DNA of 64,000 nt from Turritopsis dohrnii (lineage: Eukaryota; Cnidaria; Hydrozoa; Anthoathecata; Oceaniidae): the NCBI GenBank assembly GCA_027922465.2, contig BQMF02000471.1, positions 124,001-188,000 of the forward strand. The letters are read 5' to 3'. Every line of letters starts with the position of its first letter. The stretch's first letter is position 1. Made by a program: the position numbers and the translations under genes. Below, piece by piece: positions 35,962 to 47,129 of the stretch. The notes beneath the pieces are model-generated. The model made no database searches and was not told the origin of the DNA. It saw only the letters and a list, made by a program, of their open reading frames with translations.

Positions 35962-38928
35962 ATGCTGATTAAAGTAAAGACACTGACAGGAAAGGAGGTG
36001 CGCATTTCGAATGCTTTGCTTTTGGAAAATGATTTAACAGAACTCTAACAGAAGAGGAATTTCTCTTAGTAATTATATCGAATATTTGTGATAGGAATTA
36101 TTTTCATGAGAGTTTTAGTTCATTAAACATTTGTTTACAAAACTCAGAGTAGATTTTACTCCTGTTAAGGATAGTCAATACCCCCGGAGGTGAATTTTTT
36201 TGAAAAAAATTTTTTTCAATATTTCCTTTCAATTTTTTATTTAAAAACAGATTCTGCAATCAGAATTTTAAAATTCCAAATAATTATGGCAAAAAAATCT
36301 TTGTTTACACAAGTAATTAACTTTGCACATCCATGGACGCCATACATACTTTTTCGGCTTTGTTTACTTTTTGTATTCAATATTTTGCTTTATTATCTTT
36401 AAAAATAAAACCAGGTGGTTTTCTTTATAATTATACACACTATCATTATTCAATGAGATAGTTTTCTACCTTTTTAACTTTTCATACATTCCAACATCTC
36501 ACATTCACTATAGAATTTGATCGCTATTCAATTTTTGTTTACACAAGTGATGGAAGAAGAAAAAGTCTTTAAATGTGATTTTCTCTTAAAGTAATTTCAG
36601 CTTGATGACCAACATTTAAAGAGTTCCAACTCCCCTTGTGAACGAGATATAACCATGCGTTTTTTTTCATTTTATTCAGTTGGCCTTTACGCGAAAAAGT
36701 TTGCCACATATTTTGAAAAGAATCAAAATTCGCCCCGTGAGGGAGAGTTGAAGTTAAAGAATCAACGTTTTTATAGGGTCATGAACAAAAAGCTTTACAT
36801 TTTTGGAAGTAATGAGTTTAAAAAAAACTGTGGCAAACTTTTTTCAACAAATGATCATGGATTTCAAAAGTGCAATTTCTTTGAAAAAAAGTGTAATGGG
36901 AGGGGAGTTGGAACTTTTTAATTCAATGTGTTCTAACATTTACTTTTTTTCTTTTAATTCCTGTCCTTTTCATTTTTCATAAACAAAATATGGCTCATTA
37001 GACAGATAATTAAATAAGGATTCAGAAAATATATATTTTTGATAAGAAAAAATCAACACATTTCAAATTATCAGGGAAAAACTGAAATCATGCTTAGGAG
37101 GGTATGGACTATCCTTAAGTAATATTTGTCATGGTCTGCACAGAATTGCTAATTTCAAATTCCTCAATCAAATCTGGATCATCTTATTTTTGCATTGACA
37201 CTTTAGATTGAAATCGATATCGAACCTTACGACAAGGTCAGTATTATTTTCCATTTTGTAACTTACAACCTTGAATTATGCGCAAAAAAATAATCATCTG
37301 ATGTGGTGTTGCAGGTGGAGAGAATCAAAGAGCGCGTGGAAGAAAAAGAAGGAATACCGCCTGCTCAGCAAAGGTTTTTTTCTTCTTCAAAAATATGTTG
37401 CTTCATTGACGATGTCATATATATATACATGGCAGTGATGTAAATAAAGGAATTTTGTTTGGTCTGACATATGTACAACCCTTGAGATGAGGGTTTGAGG
37501 TGCTCTCTGAGCCTCCTGTCGTGGTTAAGTTAAAATCTTAGAGGCTTTAATTAGCTCTAGATTGGCTTAAAATCGGTAGTTCTCTATTTTTCATCATAAA
37601 AGATTTTGAAATTTTTTCGGACCGGTCATTTTGTTGGTTGGACATTTCCTTTATTTTAGCTTTTATCTGTCAGAACAATGTGTAAAAATGATCGGACATG
37701 TCCAATGACCGACTACTATTTACATCACTGCATGCTTTATTTTACGAAATCTATTGAAACACTTGTGTTTATAAATATTACTCTTACTTATTTGTAGGCT
37801 GATATTTAGTGGGAAACAAATGTAAGTTTTTTCAACATTATATCATTATACATTCACATTAGAACAGGCCTGGTCGTAAGACACCCCAAGATTTATTTAT
37901 ACGTGTGTGGCAAACACACACTTGACTTTATTTAAAAATCAACCAAAATCTGTCCCAAAATGTTGAAAGTTTTGCTTCGGAACTTGTTTGTGTGCTACGA
38001 TTAAATTTTACGATAACGGAACGAAACTTTGCTACCATTTCAGTAGTGAGGTCTCCGATCGCTTTGGAATACGGTAGTGGTTTTGAATTAAAAATCAGTG
38101 CTCACAAATTTTCTTCGTTTCGTAGTAGAAAACAAGTCTACTCAGCGAAATCCGCTTAGGAATGAAGAAGGAGCTTTGTGCGCGTGATTTTATTATGTAT
38201 TATATTATTTAATTGTATTATGTAGTTTTCCCTTTCTTTTTAACAGTCTTTTAAGTTACAAAAGTATGCGCAAGGTTGCAATTTCGAAAAAATAATCTTT
38301 TATTTAAAAAAATAGCCAGCCAGGTGGTGATGAGTTTTTAAACGTCTTTAATTTAATTCAAAAACCATTTGAACTTCAAACCAAAACGCTGGAGAGTAAT
38401 ACAAATTGTTTTATTTTCAAGTTTTATTTTTCCTCCTTATTAATTTTTGAATAAATTTTATGCAGCTAACATTTTACGTTTGTTTTTGTTTTGTTTTATT
38501 AATTCATTCTCTGTGACAATCTCATTATTTTTACATATATGACACATTTCAAATTTGACTTGATTAACATACAGAATGAAGATCGTTGATCTTAACTGGA
38601 AAAACTGATCGCACATCTGTCAAAACTTTACATGAGCGCACGCCATAACTGATATCGTCAATTAAGGCATGCGATGATCACATGTGTGCTAATTTTCTTA
38701 CGGCCAGGCCTGTTGCAAATAACACTAAGATATTGATGATAACTGTGTAAAGAGAAAAATCATTTGCAATCTTTTTGTTCATCAGAATAAATTCTTACGT
38801 AAGAGTACCAATGTTTTTAAAGCTTGCTTTGTCTCTTTCCCAGGAACGACGACAAAACAGCTCAAGACTATAAAGTTTCTGGAGGATCTGTGTTACATCT
38901 TGTCCTAGCGTTAAGAGGTGGAATCTAA
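35962..38928 (+). CDS. NEDD8: NEDD8 ubiquitin-like modifier
   Basis: Five exons, 35962-35997, 37207-37236, 37315-37373, 37798-37821 and 38844-38928, join in phase to a 77-residue protein. It starts [12 protein letters not shown], continues [20 protein letters not shown] and ends LVLALRGGI. The hydrophobic-patch I44, K48 and the NEDD8-specific A72 (ubiquitin has Arg) are present, which separates it from ubiquitin. Conjugation to cullins uses the exposed G75-G76; here only one extra residue (I77) must be removed by the processing protease, a shorter tail than in many animals. The introns carry three transposon-derived elements. An AATAAA signal lies at 39077. The gene is followed head-to-tail by TBC1D20. 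Confidence 0.96.
36165..37118. mobile_element. TTAA-flanked non-autonomous element in NEDD8 intron 1 (piggyBac-like)
   Basis: Ends GGATAGTCAATACCC (36169) and GGATAGTCCATACCC (complement, inward from 37114) differ at one base and are bordered by TTAA at 36165-36168 and 37115-37118. A second inverted pair (GAGTTCCAACTCCCC near 36621 and GGGGAGTTGGAAC near 36903) lies inside, which suggests a nested smaller element. No transposase. Confidence 0.75.
37433..37730. mobile_element. 298-bp hAT-like MITE
   Basis: Perfect 14-bp terminal repeats CAGTGATGTAAATA and complement. The CAGTG start is typical of hAT elements. I could not find a matching 8-bp target duplication. Located in NEDD8 intron 3. Confidence 0.65.
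37865..38712. mobile_element. 0.85 kb hAT-like non-autonomous element
   Basis: Ends CAGGCCTGGTCGTAAGA and, inverted, CAGGCCTGGCCGTAAGA differ at one base. The interior is non-coding and AT-rich. No clear target duplication is seen. Located in NEDD8 intron 4. Confidence 0.65.
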
Positions 38929-39076
38929 TTTTCGACACCATTGTCTGCAGCAATTCACAACAACAATTGAGGACCGAAATGCAAAATGGGCTTATTTATT
39001 CATAAAAACTGTTAACAAAGTTTTTTTACTGGATTTCAAATATGTGATATTTTTTCCATTCATAATGTTTTACTTC

Positions 39077-39082
39077 AATAAA
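39077..39082 (+). terminator. Polyadenylation signal AATAAA for NEDD8
   Basis: Canonical hexamer 148 bases after the NEDD8 stop, upstream of the TBC1D20 start at 39463. The remaining NEDD8-TBC1D20 spacer (about 530 bases in all) shows nothing else I recognise. Confidence 0.6.
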
Positions 39083-39462
39083 GAAGCTCAATAATTCTAT
39101 TTGCTTTGTAAGTCATTTAAAAAATTTATTCTTCGCCAAAGAACTGAGTCCAATTCTGCTATCCAATATTATGATATTTTCCTGCGGACTAGTAGGGAGT
39201 TTCCCGACAATGCATTGTATAGAATCAGGATTATTTTTTGACATCAGCTTCTATATATAAATTGGTATATCTCTCATTTGTGCTGTTTTTTTTTCCTATA
39301 ATTCCATTTATTTTGATATACATAATATTGTACAGCCAACTATGTTAGCTGCTTTCTGGTTCCAGATGCTCCATTGACTTCAACCCGTTGTTGTTTTATT
39401 CAGAAAGAGAACAAAAAAAGTAATGTCTAGCTAAAAATCTTTCATCATGGTTGTTGGCCATT

Positions 39463-42400
39463 ATGAATACAGCTTCTTCAAGGAAAAAATATGGTGTTAG
39501 TAGTCAAAAACCTCGACAATTTCGACAAAAGCAAAAACCAAGACCAACGAAAAGTGATTCTGCTTCGTTACAAAAAGGTAAAGCAAAGTTAAAAGAGAAA
39601 ACAACATAACTGCATCGAATTTCATCTGTAGATCTGATTGATCTTTAGATTTTGTTCTCCTTCGTATATATGTCCTCCTTCGTTTTATCCTCTTCTTTAA
39701 CGACTTTAGATATCAAGATCAAAATACGCAAGTTAAATGATGCGTTGGAGGCTGATCCTGTTGACATCGATCTTCTTCGAAAGCTCATGATACAACCAGA
39801 TGGTTGCGTTACGAATGATATCAGATGCAAAGTGTGGCCGAAGCTACTAAATGTCAATGTTTTTGATTATCCTAGAAAGCAACAAGGTATGCAAATTTTG
39901 GTATTGATTGTAAAGTGCATTCATAAGGGTGATTATTGATTCTTTGCATAAAAATATTGACTGTTATACAACCTTTTCTGTTTGTGTTAAACATTTAGCT
40001 TCATAGTAATTTCCCTAAAGGTATTCTTGCTTTTGTATTAGTTATAGTAAAAACATTTTATTTCCTAAAATAGCCAAAGCTTTTCGGTGTGTTACATTAT
40101 CAAGGCAACAAGTTGTTTTACAATTCTTGCTTTATTTGATAACAAAAAACAACGGTTTTATTTTCAGTTTTTCATGTGATAAATGATAGTGTTAGGTATG
40201 CATTAAGTATAGTGTCTTTTCTATTTGTACAAATGACACTAACATAGTTTTTAACAAAACTTAAAAGTTCTGTCCGTCTAGTGTAAGATTCATCATGTGC
40301 CATAACTGTTTTTCAGCCGAGGTTGAGTCGAGAGAATTTCAAGAAAACAAATGGTGGCACCAGGTTAATCTGGATGTGAAACGCTCTCATCGAAGATTTC
40401 CACATGGTAACTGACAATTTGATAGTTAGCCTAAAAAAATAATTGTCGTTATTGGTTTTTTGGTGATGCTAAGAAAAACTATTATTATTTAAATTTATAA
40501 ATGTGCTCCGTTATTAGATTAATTTTATTGTGACAATATCTATTTATTCTAATACTACTTGAATTTGAAATTCAACAACTTTTCACCTTTCCTTTTTGCC
40601 AAATTTGTTTGTAATGTTTTATGACTTCTGTTGGTAAGGATCATTACGTTGATTTAGATACACGACTGTCTCGTAAAAGAGTTTTGCAGCATCAGCTAAC
40701 AAGCATCATCATGCGAGTTCTTTGCCGAAACTCCGACTTACACTATTACCAGGTGAGATGATGGTTTGGAGATGATGTTTGGAGTACGTTTGTTGTTGTT
40801 GTTGTTGTTGTTGTTCTCTCTTGCTCTATTCGTTATCCGTCCACTTTGATGCAATCTGACAAACTGATTTTTTAGACCTGTTTGGACTTAAACAAAGTGA
40901 TAGTGAACAAAACCATTTGCCACTGAATTCCACGTCTGCGTTTGAGATAAAACCACGCAAATTCACCTTACCTTCTTCTTTAGCTGGCTTTACCATGCTA
41001 GCTTTTAACAGTTCTCTGAATTAAGGTCGGCACTCGGCAAAAGCCGACCTTAAAACTAACGTAAAATCCCAAAAGCCGACCTGAAATTGCTATAAATTTT
41101 GCCGACCTATCTTAAATTAAATTCAGAGTAAAACTTTTAAGTAAAATATAAAAGCATCCAAACATTCCGAAAGAGTATTTGAAATTGTTTTCATTATGAT
41201 ATTATATTGCACTCGCAAGTTCCTAGAATAAGTTGACGATTTTAAAACTATTTGTTCAGGGTTACCATGACATTGCTGTTACGTTATTGAGAGTGCTTGG
41301 TGAAGATGTTGCAACGGCTCTGCTAGACCAGCTGTCCAACACACATATAAGGTATCACCTTTCCAGAATATCTTCGAAAAATTTTTCATTTGTAAATGTA
41401 GCGATGCAGACATGGAAATGGCTTGCTTACTCTTCGTCTAGTTAGTTGTTTTTTTTGTTTTGCAAACTCCATTAGTCCTCATATTGTTTGAAGTACACAT
41501 GCTTTGAAGACTGGGTCATTGAGACTCCTGTTTAATATTTATCTATTTATCATTTGATGTCATGTATGTATACATCAAGTTCTTTCCTGTTTGTCCACCT
41601 TTTTATTTCACCATTAGAGATTTCATGGACCGTAACATGAACCGCACGAATCGAATGCTTTCGTTTTTCTACGCAATCTTGTCCAAAGAAGATGCAATCT
41701 TAGCGGAATTTCTCATTCGGTAGCAAGCTTCTAGTTCTTTTGCTGAAAGGAAAGTGTCGATTGTAAGAATTAACGTAATCTTTGATTTTCACACTAGGTC
41801 CGACGTCGGAACTATTTTTGCTTTGAGCTGGTTAATCACGTGGTTCGGTCACAATATAAATGGATTCGACTTGATTGTGAGGCTGTGTGACCTTTTTCTA
41901 GCCTCTCATCCAGTGATGCCGGTGTATGTGTCAGTAGCAGTAAGTTTTTGTTTTACATCATTGTTAAATTTTATCTGTATGACTGAAGGTGGCATGCCTT
42001 GTTGAAAAATCTCTGCAAAGGAGTGCATTTCTAAAGAAATATATACACTATTTCAGCAACAATGCCCTTCATCGCAGTGACTTTTTGACGATTTTGCACA
42101 CTGGAATGATCCCTGTTTATGACCATGGGAATCTATTCGGGTTAAATCAGTATTATATGATAAGAAGGAAAAAAATGTGTTCCATGATTAAGCACCCTCG
42201 TACCATTCCTTATCACCTAAGCACCATATAATATTGCATCTTCCATTGCAGTATAATGAAATTCAAATGCAATACGTTGCTGTAATTCTGTGATGAATTC
42301 GAGAGGTAAACGAAAGTGAACGGTCGCTTCTGGAAGAAATAAACGTATGGCCAATGAACTCGTCAGCCTGTTTATTAAAGGACAGACGAATTTGTACGAA

Positions 42401-44103
42401 GAAATGACATTCTATTGTATGAGTTAAAACTCTAATTGCAGTCTTAATAGGACTGTTTCAAAATAATACACATCTGCAAAATATAGTGGTGAAAACCTTA
42501 TAGCATTTGCTTTTTAGTGAGAATGAAATTACGTCATGTCTTGTTCATTCAGAAACCTTTATAAGACTTTCGTATGGAATATTTGATGGACATTGAGTTC
42601 GTTTTATGCATGACGTTCTTTCGAAGGATATTTTTTTTTCGGAATTCTCGGATTAAAGTTTTACTAGGAGTTCTCCACTGAAAAACACTAGCCTTTCTAA
42701 TCCGATTTATTTTCACTTGGCAGCTCGTTCTATCGCACAGAGAAAAAGTTCTGGAGCGTGAATGCGACATGGCGATGGTCCATCACTGTTTGTGTCGGCT
42801 GCCGTCATATATCGGCGTCGATGAAATCGAAAAACTGATCAGCGATTCGAACGTGCTGTTTACGAAACATCCACCGGATTCGTTGAAGTCGGAAGTACGG
42901 AAGTATCTTCGGGAAAGGTATGAAGTTATGTTGTTTTGTTTTGTCACTGTTTCTCCAACTTTTACAAACCCGATAACAATGAAAAAAAGTCCATTTACTT
43001 TAAAGTAAAGTGCTTCTGTGTTAATTACTCGAGCTACAAAAACATTGGGAACTGAAAAGTGGTACCGAGAAAGAAAGGAATGATATTTGATTTGGGAAAA
43101 ATTTCGCACGTGAGAAACAATAATACTCTTTTTATGCATGATTTTATGGTTCCGATGATAATTTTATCGCGTGTTATGCATTATGATTAAGTTGACTAAA
43201 CGAGGCAGAGGCAATGACGTCATTGATGTTTTCTCTGGAAAGAAAATCTACGCCCTATCATATTTTTAGTACTGTCTTCAGATAAATGTCTCGTTCCTTG
43301 AGTAGACATGGTTCTCCCTTCAAACTCTGATAGCTCATTGTGAAGGAGTGTATTTTTATACAAATATACACACTTTTTAATAAAAATGCTCTTCCTCGTA
43401 GTGGCTTTTGGACGATTTTTTCCACTGGGATATTAAGTTGAAATCTGAAAGTTCCGCTCGACGAAAGTACTCTCCGAGTAACTTTGTGAGACCTGTGGGT
43501 GGAATTGTCCTGATACCTTGTAACACCAAAATTTGATTGTATTGATTTACTTTTTTTTAACGTGTGTTCGGAATGTCGATGTCGCCATTCTCGTTCTCTT
43601 TAAGCGTCGGTTTTCTCTTCTGTTGAATGCCAATCTAGAGAAATTTTTTCTGTTTTATTTTGTCATTTTTTATCTTTATTATTTTTTTTTTTTGAGAAAA
43701 CATACTGACAGAAGCTTCATAATTTAAAATATGTTTTCTAATATTATCAAAACGTTTCGTCATCCGACCACCAACATCAGTCACACATTCGCAAATTTTT
43801 ATTTTTTATTTTTTGCTTTCTAGTGACTCGATAAGTCAACATGCTGAGCTGATCTACCGCTCATATAACCAAAGACCTGACAGTGTTTTGAGGCGACGCA
43901 AGAAACTCGGCCGTTATTTATCGGAAGCCTCAACTTCCTTTCCAGACTACTCGAACCAGGCGCTGGTCTTGGCGAAAGATGCGAAACCGTCAAGCGTCGT
44001 CCAACACATGAACCCTGTCGTCAAAGTTGCCGTCTGGACCATGACGTTATCTATGGGAGTGATGACGTTTTTAGTATTAAACACTTCTAAATACTGGTTA
44101 TGA
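39463..44103 (+). CDS. TBC1D20: TBC1 domain family member 20, Rab1 GTPase-activating protein
   Basis: Nine exons: 39463-39577, 39710-39886, 40317-40406, 40658-40752, 41260-41351, 41618-41719, 41798-41939, 42724-42917, 43824-44103. All are in phase, giving 428 residues. The TBC domain (about 70-330) has the arginine finger in LDVKRSHRRFP (R120) and the glutamine finger in YYQGYHD (Q159), both needed for dual-finger GTP hydrolysis on Rab. The basic N terminus, the ALSWLITWFGHN and PVMPVYVSVA segments and a C-terminal membrane helix (about 402-422) match TBC1D20, an ER-anchored GAP for Rab1. A short upstream open frame starts at the ATG at 39446 in another frame and could lower translation. Several introns carry MITEs, and the stop codon lies inside a 35-bp tandem repeat. 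Confidence 0.94.
40793..40816 (+). repeat. (GTT)n microsatellite
   Basis: About eight GTT units just after exon 4 of TBC1D20, in the intron. Confidence 0.85.
41013..41128. repeat. 116-bp inverted-repeat element with GTCGGC hairpins
   Basis: Ends CTCTGAATTAA and TTAAATTCAGAG. Inside are GGTCGGCACTCGGCAAAAGC and GCCGACCT motifs forming hairpins like those of the 30528-31646 transposon, but with different terminal bases. Intron of TBC1D20. Confidence 0.65.
42010..42081 (+). repeat. CACTGCGA miniature inverted-repeat element, copy 3
   Basis: Ends CTCTGCAAAGGAG and CTTCATCGCAGTG around ATTTCTAAAGAAAT. Lies in a TBC1D20 intron, 70 bases after the exon ending at 41939. Confidence 0.7.
43336..43404 (+). 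repeat. CACTGCGA miniature inverted-repeat element, copy 4
   Basis: Diverged copy with GTGAAGGAGTG, a degraded centre (ATTTTTATACAAAT), AATAAAAATGCTCTTC and a CGTAGTGG end. Intron of TBC1D20. Confidence 0.6.
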
Positions 44104-44187
44104 CATCCGCTTTGCTCTTTCAAGTACACTGGTTATGACATCCGCTTTGCTCTTTCAAGTACATTGGTTAGGACATCCGCTTTGCTC
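44095..44187 (+). repeat. 35-bp tandem repeat over the TBC1D20 stop codon
   Basis: Two full units (44095-44129 and 44130-44164) starting TGGTTATGACATCCGC and a partial third (to about 44187) with TGGTTAGGACATCCGC. The TBC1D20 stop TGA is the TGA of the first unit. Confidence 0.85.
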
Positions 44188-44881
44188 GACCGTACAACAA
44201 TGTCATACGTCCTCATCAGAGAAATCTGTTTATTGTCCTGATCGACCAATCACCAAGCTTTCATCAAACGTTCTCGCCCAATTAAATTGCATTTTGTTGT
44301 GGCATACAACCAATAGCAAAAGGATTTGTTCGTCCAATGAAATGCGAGTGTGTAGAATCGATGATAAGACTTTTTTTAAAGTTCGCCACGAAAACAAACA
44401 GTTATTTTATTTTTTTAAAACGAAAAGTCTTACATATAAAGCGATCACGCTAACTTTCTTGAGCTAAAATGGCGACGAAGATGCGAGCAAATGCTCAGCT
44501 CATAGTTAAAAGCGTTTCTTTATAAAACATGGCATCCAGTTTGGTGCAGGGACTAAAGTAGTTCGTTATTCACAAATAAACGAATGTTACTAGTGATTTG
44601 ATTGGTTGATAGGAATCAGATGAAAAGTTTGCACCAATCAGATCCTGATATTACACCATTCCTTTGCCAACGTATTTCTTTGGATCGGAATAGATGCGAC
44701 TTCTGATATGAAGCCCACTTAACGTCTCGGTTAAACACTTCTGTAGTTCGTGTGATCATGCATGTATGGTCTGATTGAAGTAGGCTGAACCCTGGTCACA
44801 CTTAGCAAGAATTACCTGACGATCACAGCTTCTAAGAACTTGGCAAGTGAACTTTCTACCAAGGAGTACATTGACAATCGC

Positions 44882-45001
44882 CCAGCGGGCAAAATCGTCA
44901 AAAAGTCACTGCGATGAAGAACATGTTCATTGAAATAGTGCGTGTATTTCTATAGAAATGCACTCCTTCGCAGAGATTTTTCAACAAATTTGCCCGCTGG
45001 G
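44882..45001 (-). repeat. CACTGCGA miniature inverted-repeat element, copy 5 (full length)
   Basis: The best-preserved full copy. Outer ends are CCAGCGGGCAAAATCGTC and, inverted, CCAGCGGGCAAATTTGTTG; inner ends CACTGCGATGAAG and CTTCGCAGAG; centre ATTTCTATAGAAAT. Length about 120 bp. It defines the element boundaries for the family. Confidence 0.8.
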
Positions 45002-45295
45002 TCCTTCATAAACACGTCCCTTACATGTTCATCTGATGGCTGTCAGTATTTGTTATATAGTCTTGGTGTATAATATTGGAATATTTTATTCACAACTATC
45101 ATGTTTTCTTACTGGTAACCCAGTTATTTTGCCCTAGAGTCGAGAAAAAGAAAAATAAATGGTGTGAACCAGCCTTTAAAAGCCTTTCGAAACTAATGTT
45201 TGACAGATAAACATGCAGTGACGTCGTAATATTTCTGTTTTCACTGTTTTTCCATTTTATCTTCATGGCTGTCTTTATATAATTCATCTCTTTCC

Positions 45296-45408
45296 AGTGG
45301 ACAAATGTTTTGAAATCACTGCGATGGAGTACATTTCTAAAGAAATATTGACGAATTTAATTGAAAATGCTCTTCATCTCAGTGATCTGAAGATTTTGCC
45401 CGCTAGGT
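45296..45408 (+). repeat. CACTGCGA miniature inverted-repeat element, copy 6
   Basis: Outer ends CCAGTGGACAAATG and, inverted, CCTAGCGGGCAAAATCTTC; inner CACTGCGATGGAG; centre ATTTCTAAAGAAAT; CTTCATCTCAGTG. Confidence 0.75.
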
Positions 45409-45489
45409 CTCCCTACGACGACTTGGATGTAATATTTTAATTCCTTTTTAATATTAGTTGCCATGGAAACGTCAAACCGAATAGTTTAT

Positions 45490-45630
45490 CTGACAATTTC
45501 AGACCATTCAAACTCCATAGTGTAAAACTTGTAAAATTTGTTTGGTTGAGCGAGTATTTGGTCAAGTGACGCCTCTTTTTGTCAAATTGAACTTTTCGCG
45601 GGCAAGTTTGATGGTCGGAAATTGTGAGAC
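45490..45630. repeat. CATCAAACTT-family inverted-repeat element, copy 2
   Basis: Ends TGACAATTTCAGACCATTCA and the complement of TTTGATGGTCGGAAATTGTG. The interior carries GTAAAATTTGTTTGGTTGAG and GGTCAAGTGACGCCTC, shared with 48142-48302. Confidence 0.6.
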
Positions 45631-46160
45631 ACCTGTGTTGTGGGTGGACTTTGAAATATCGCACAGACTCATGGGAACGGCTTATGTTTATCACAAAGAT
45701 TGTAATTTTATTTGTAAAAATAGAACGAAATATTTTCTTGGTTCGGTATATACTTATTTTTAGAAATACGAAAAAAAATAATTTTTATGTCCATGCTTGG
45801 TTTTTTACAAATTTTATCGGCTGATATTATCACTCGTTTAGTTGTGATTCGGTGTGATGACGTCACCACCTCTTGTACGAGCCGGCAAACGTTCGTCATA
45901 TTTCTCTCGTTTCTCGTTTCTCTCGACGACGGCGGACGATTGTCGCGTTCTCAAGTAAAGTGAAGTCAAAACTGGAATTTTGGTTGAATTGAGGCGTATA
46001 GCAATGTGTGGTTTCATTGCGCTCTGGCGTGATTTTTGTTTGCTGGTCATCACCATAGTAAGATATTAAATCCTGAAAAACGAAGAAAATGATTTAACCC
46101 TATCTGTTTTGTTATTGGTATGGGGGCGTGCATGCATGCAAAAGGTTGTTGTTATAAGTC

Positions 46161-46268
46161 CCAGTGTCAAAAAAACCTCTGCATTGAAGAGCATTTTTAT
46201 TGAAATAGTGTGTATATTTCTATAGAAATGCACTCCTTCGCAACGATTTTCTACAAGTTTGGCCACTC
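46161..46268 (-). repeat. CACTGCGA miniature inverted-repeat element, copy 7
   Basis: CCAGTGTCAAAAAAACCTCTGC at one side, GAAATGCACTCCTTCGCAAC at the other, centre ATTTCTATAGAAAT, outer end GGCCACTCGG. Confidence 0.7.
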
Positions 46269-46638
46269 GGATGCTCGTTATTTTTTATCATCTGTGCTAA
46301 GATAGTGTATGCAATCTCGCTTCAAAATGTCAGAACTGTTGTGGGAGTTTTGACAAGAAAAGGTACTAAGTACTAAGTTATAAGGACAATAAATCGCATA
46401 GAAGCGATGCTCTTATACACACTTCAATTTTGGTATTTGTACAGTTTTAATAGAAACCCAACCAAGGTATATTTGTATAAAAGGTCGCTTCCCGCCATGT
46501 GCTGTAAATTTTATACTTCTCGTTGAAAGACAGAGATTGTCTAACCGATTGAAAGAGTGAGGAAAATGTTGTGAACTCGATCACCCAAATAAATTTTACA
46601 ATGTTTGTACCGTTTGTGGTTTGACATTGAAAGTCGTG

Positions 46639-46776
46639 ACGAAAATTTTCCCCGACGAAAATTTTTAAAAAGTGAAATTTATAAGGAAGTATTAATAAAA
46701 GTTTGCAAAATGACGAAATTTTCCCCGACGAAAAATTTTCCCCGACGTAAATTTTCCCCGACGTAAATTTTCCCCG
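46639..46776 (+). repeat. TTTTCCCCGACG short tandem repeats
   Basis: Unit of about 17 bases, AAATTTTCCCCGACGT. Two early units near 46639 are followed after a gap by four units at 46715-46776. Confidence 0.75.
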
Positions 46777-46782
46777 ATAAGG

Positions 46783-47129
46783 TATCTAACAATTTGAAAG
46801 CCAACCTCGTTCCAGGGCTTCTTGCCTTTTCGATATACGGATGGCGGCGAAGAAAGCCCTGGTGCAGGCCGGTCAATACCAACCGAAATACTGGTTTTAA
46901 TTTATGCAGTATGACGTCATTTGTCTTCGCCATCATCCGTATTTATCGAAAATGCAAGCACCCCTGGAGACGAGGTTGTTTGAAAGCAGTTAAAACCTCA
47001 TCTCATTTAAAACCTCTTCAAAATAGTGTCTGAAAGAACGAGGCATAGCTTGAACCTCGCCCTCACTAACCCAAACAAATTTTACCAGCTTTACACTATG
47101 AAGTTTTGATGCTTTCAAATTGTTAGATA
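46783..47129. mobile_element. 347-bp inverted-repeat element (CATCAAACTT family) with nested CCAGGG palindrome
   Basis: Perfect 19-bp terminal repeats TATCTAACAATTTGAAAGC and complement. Nested inside (46801-46972) is a copy of the CAACCTCG...CCAGGGC...CTTTTCGATA repeat. The right part (47037-47110) matches the CATCAAACTT family interior. Confidence 0.75.

Noticed and set aside
42783..43139. 118-codon antisense frame
   Set aside because: Antisense to a well supported TBC1D20 exon.
44095..44187. CRISPR-like spaced repeats
   Set aside because: Directly adjoining 35-bp tandem units without spacers, in an animal genome.
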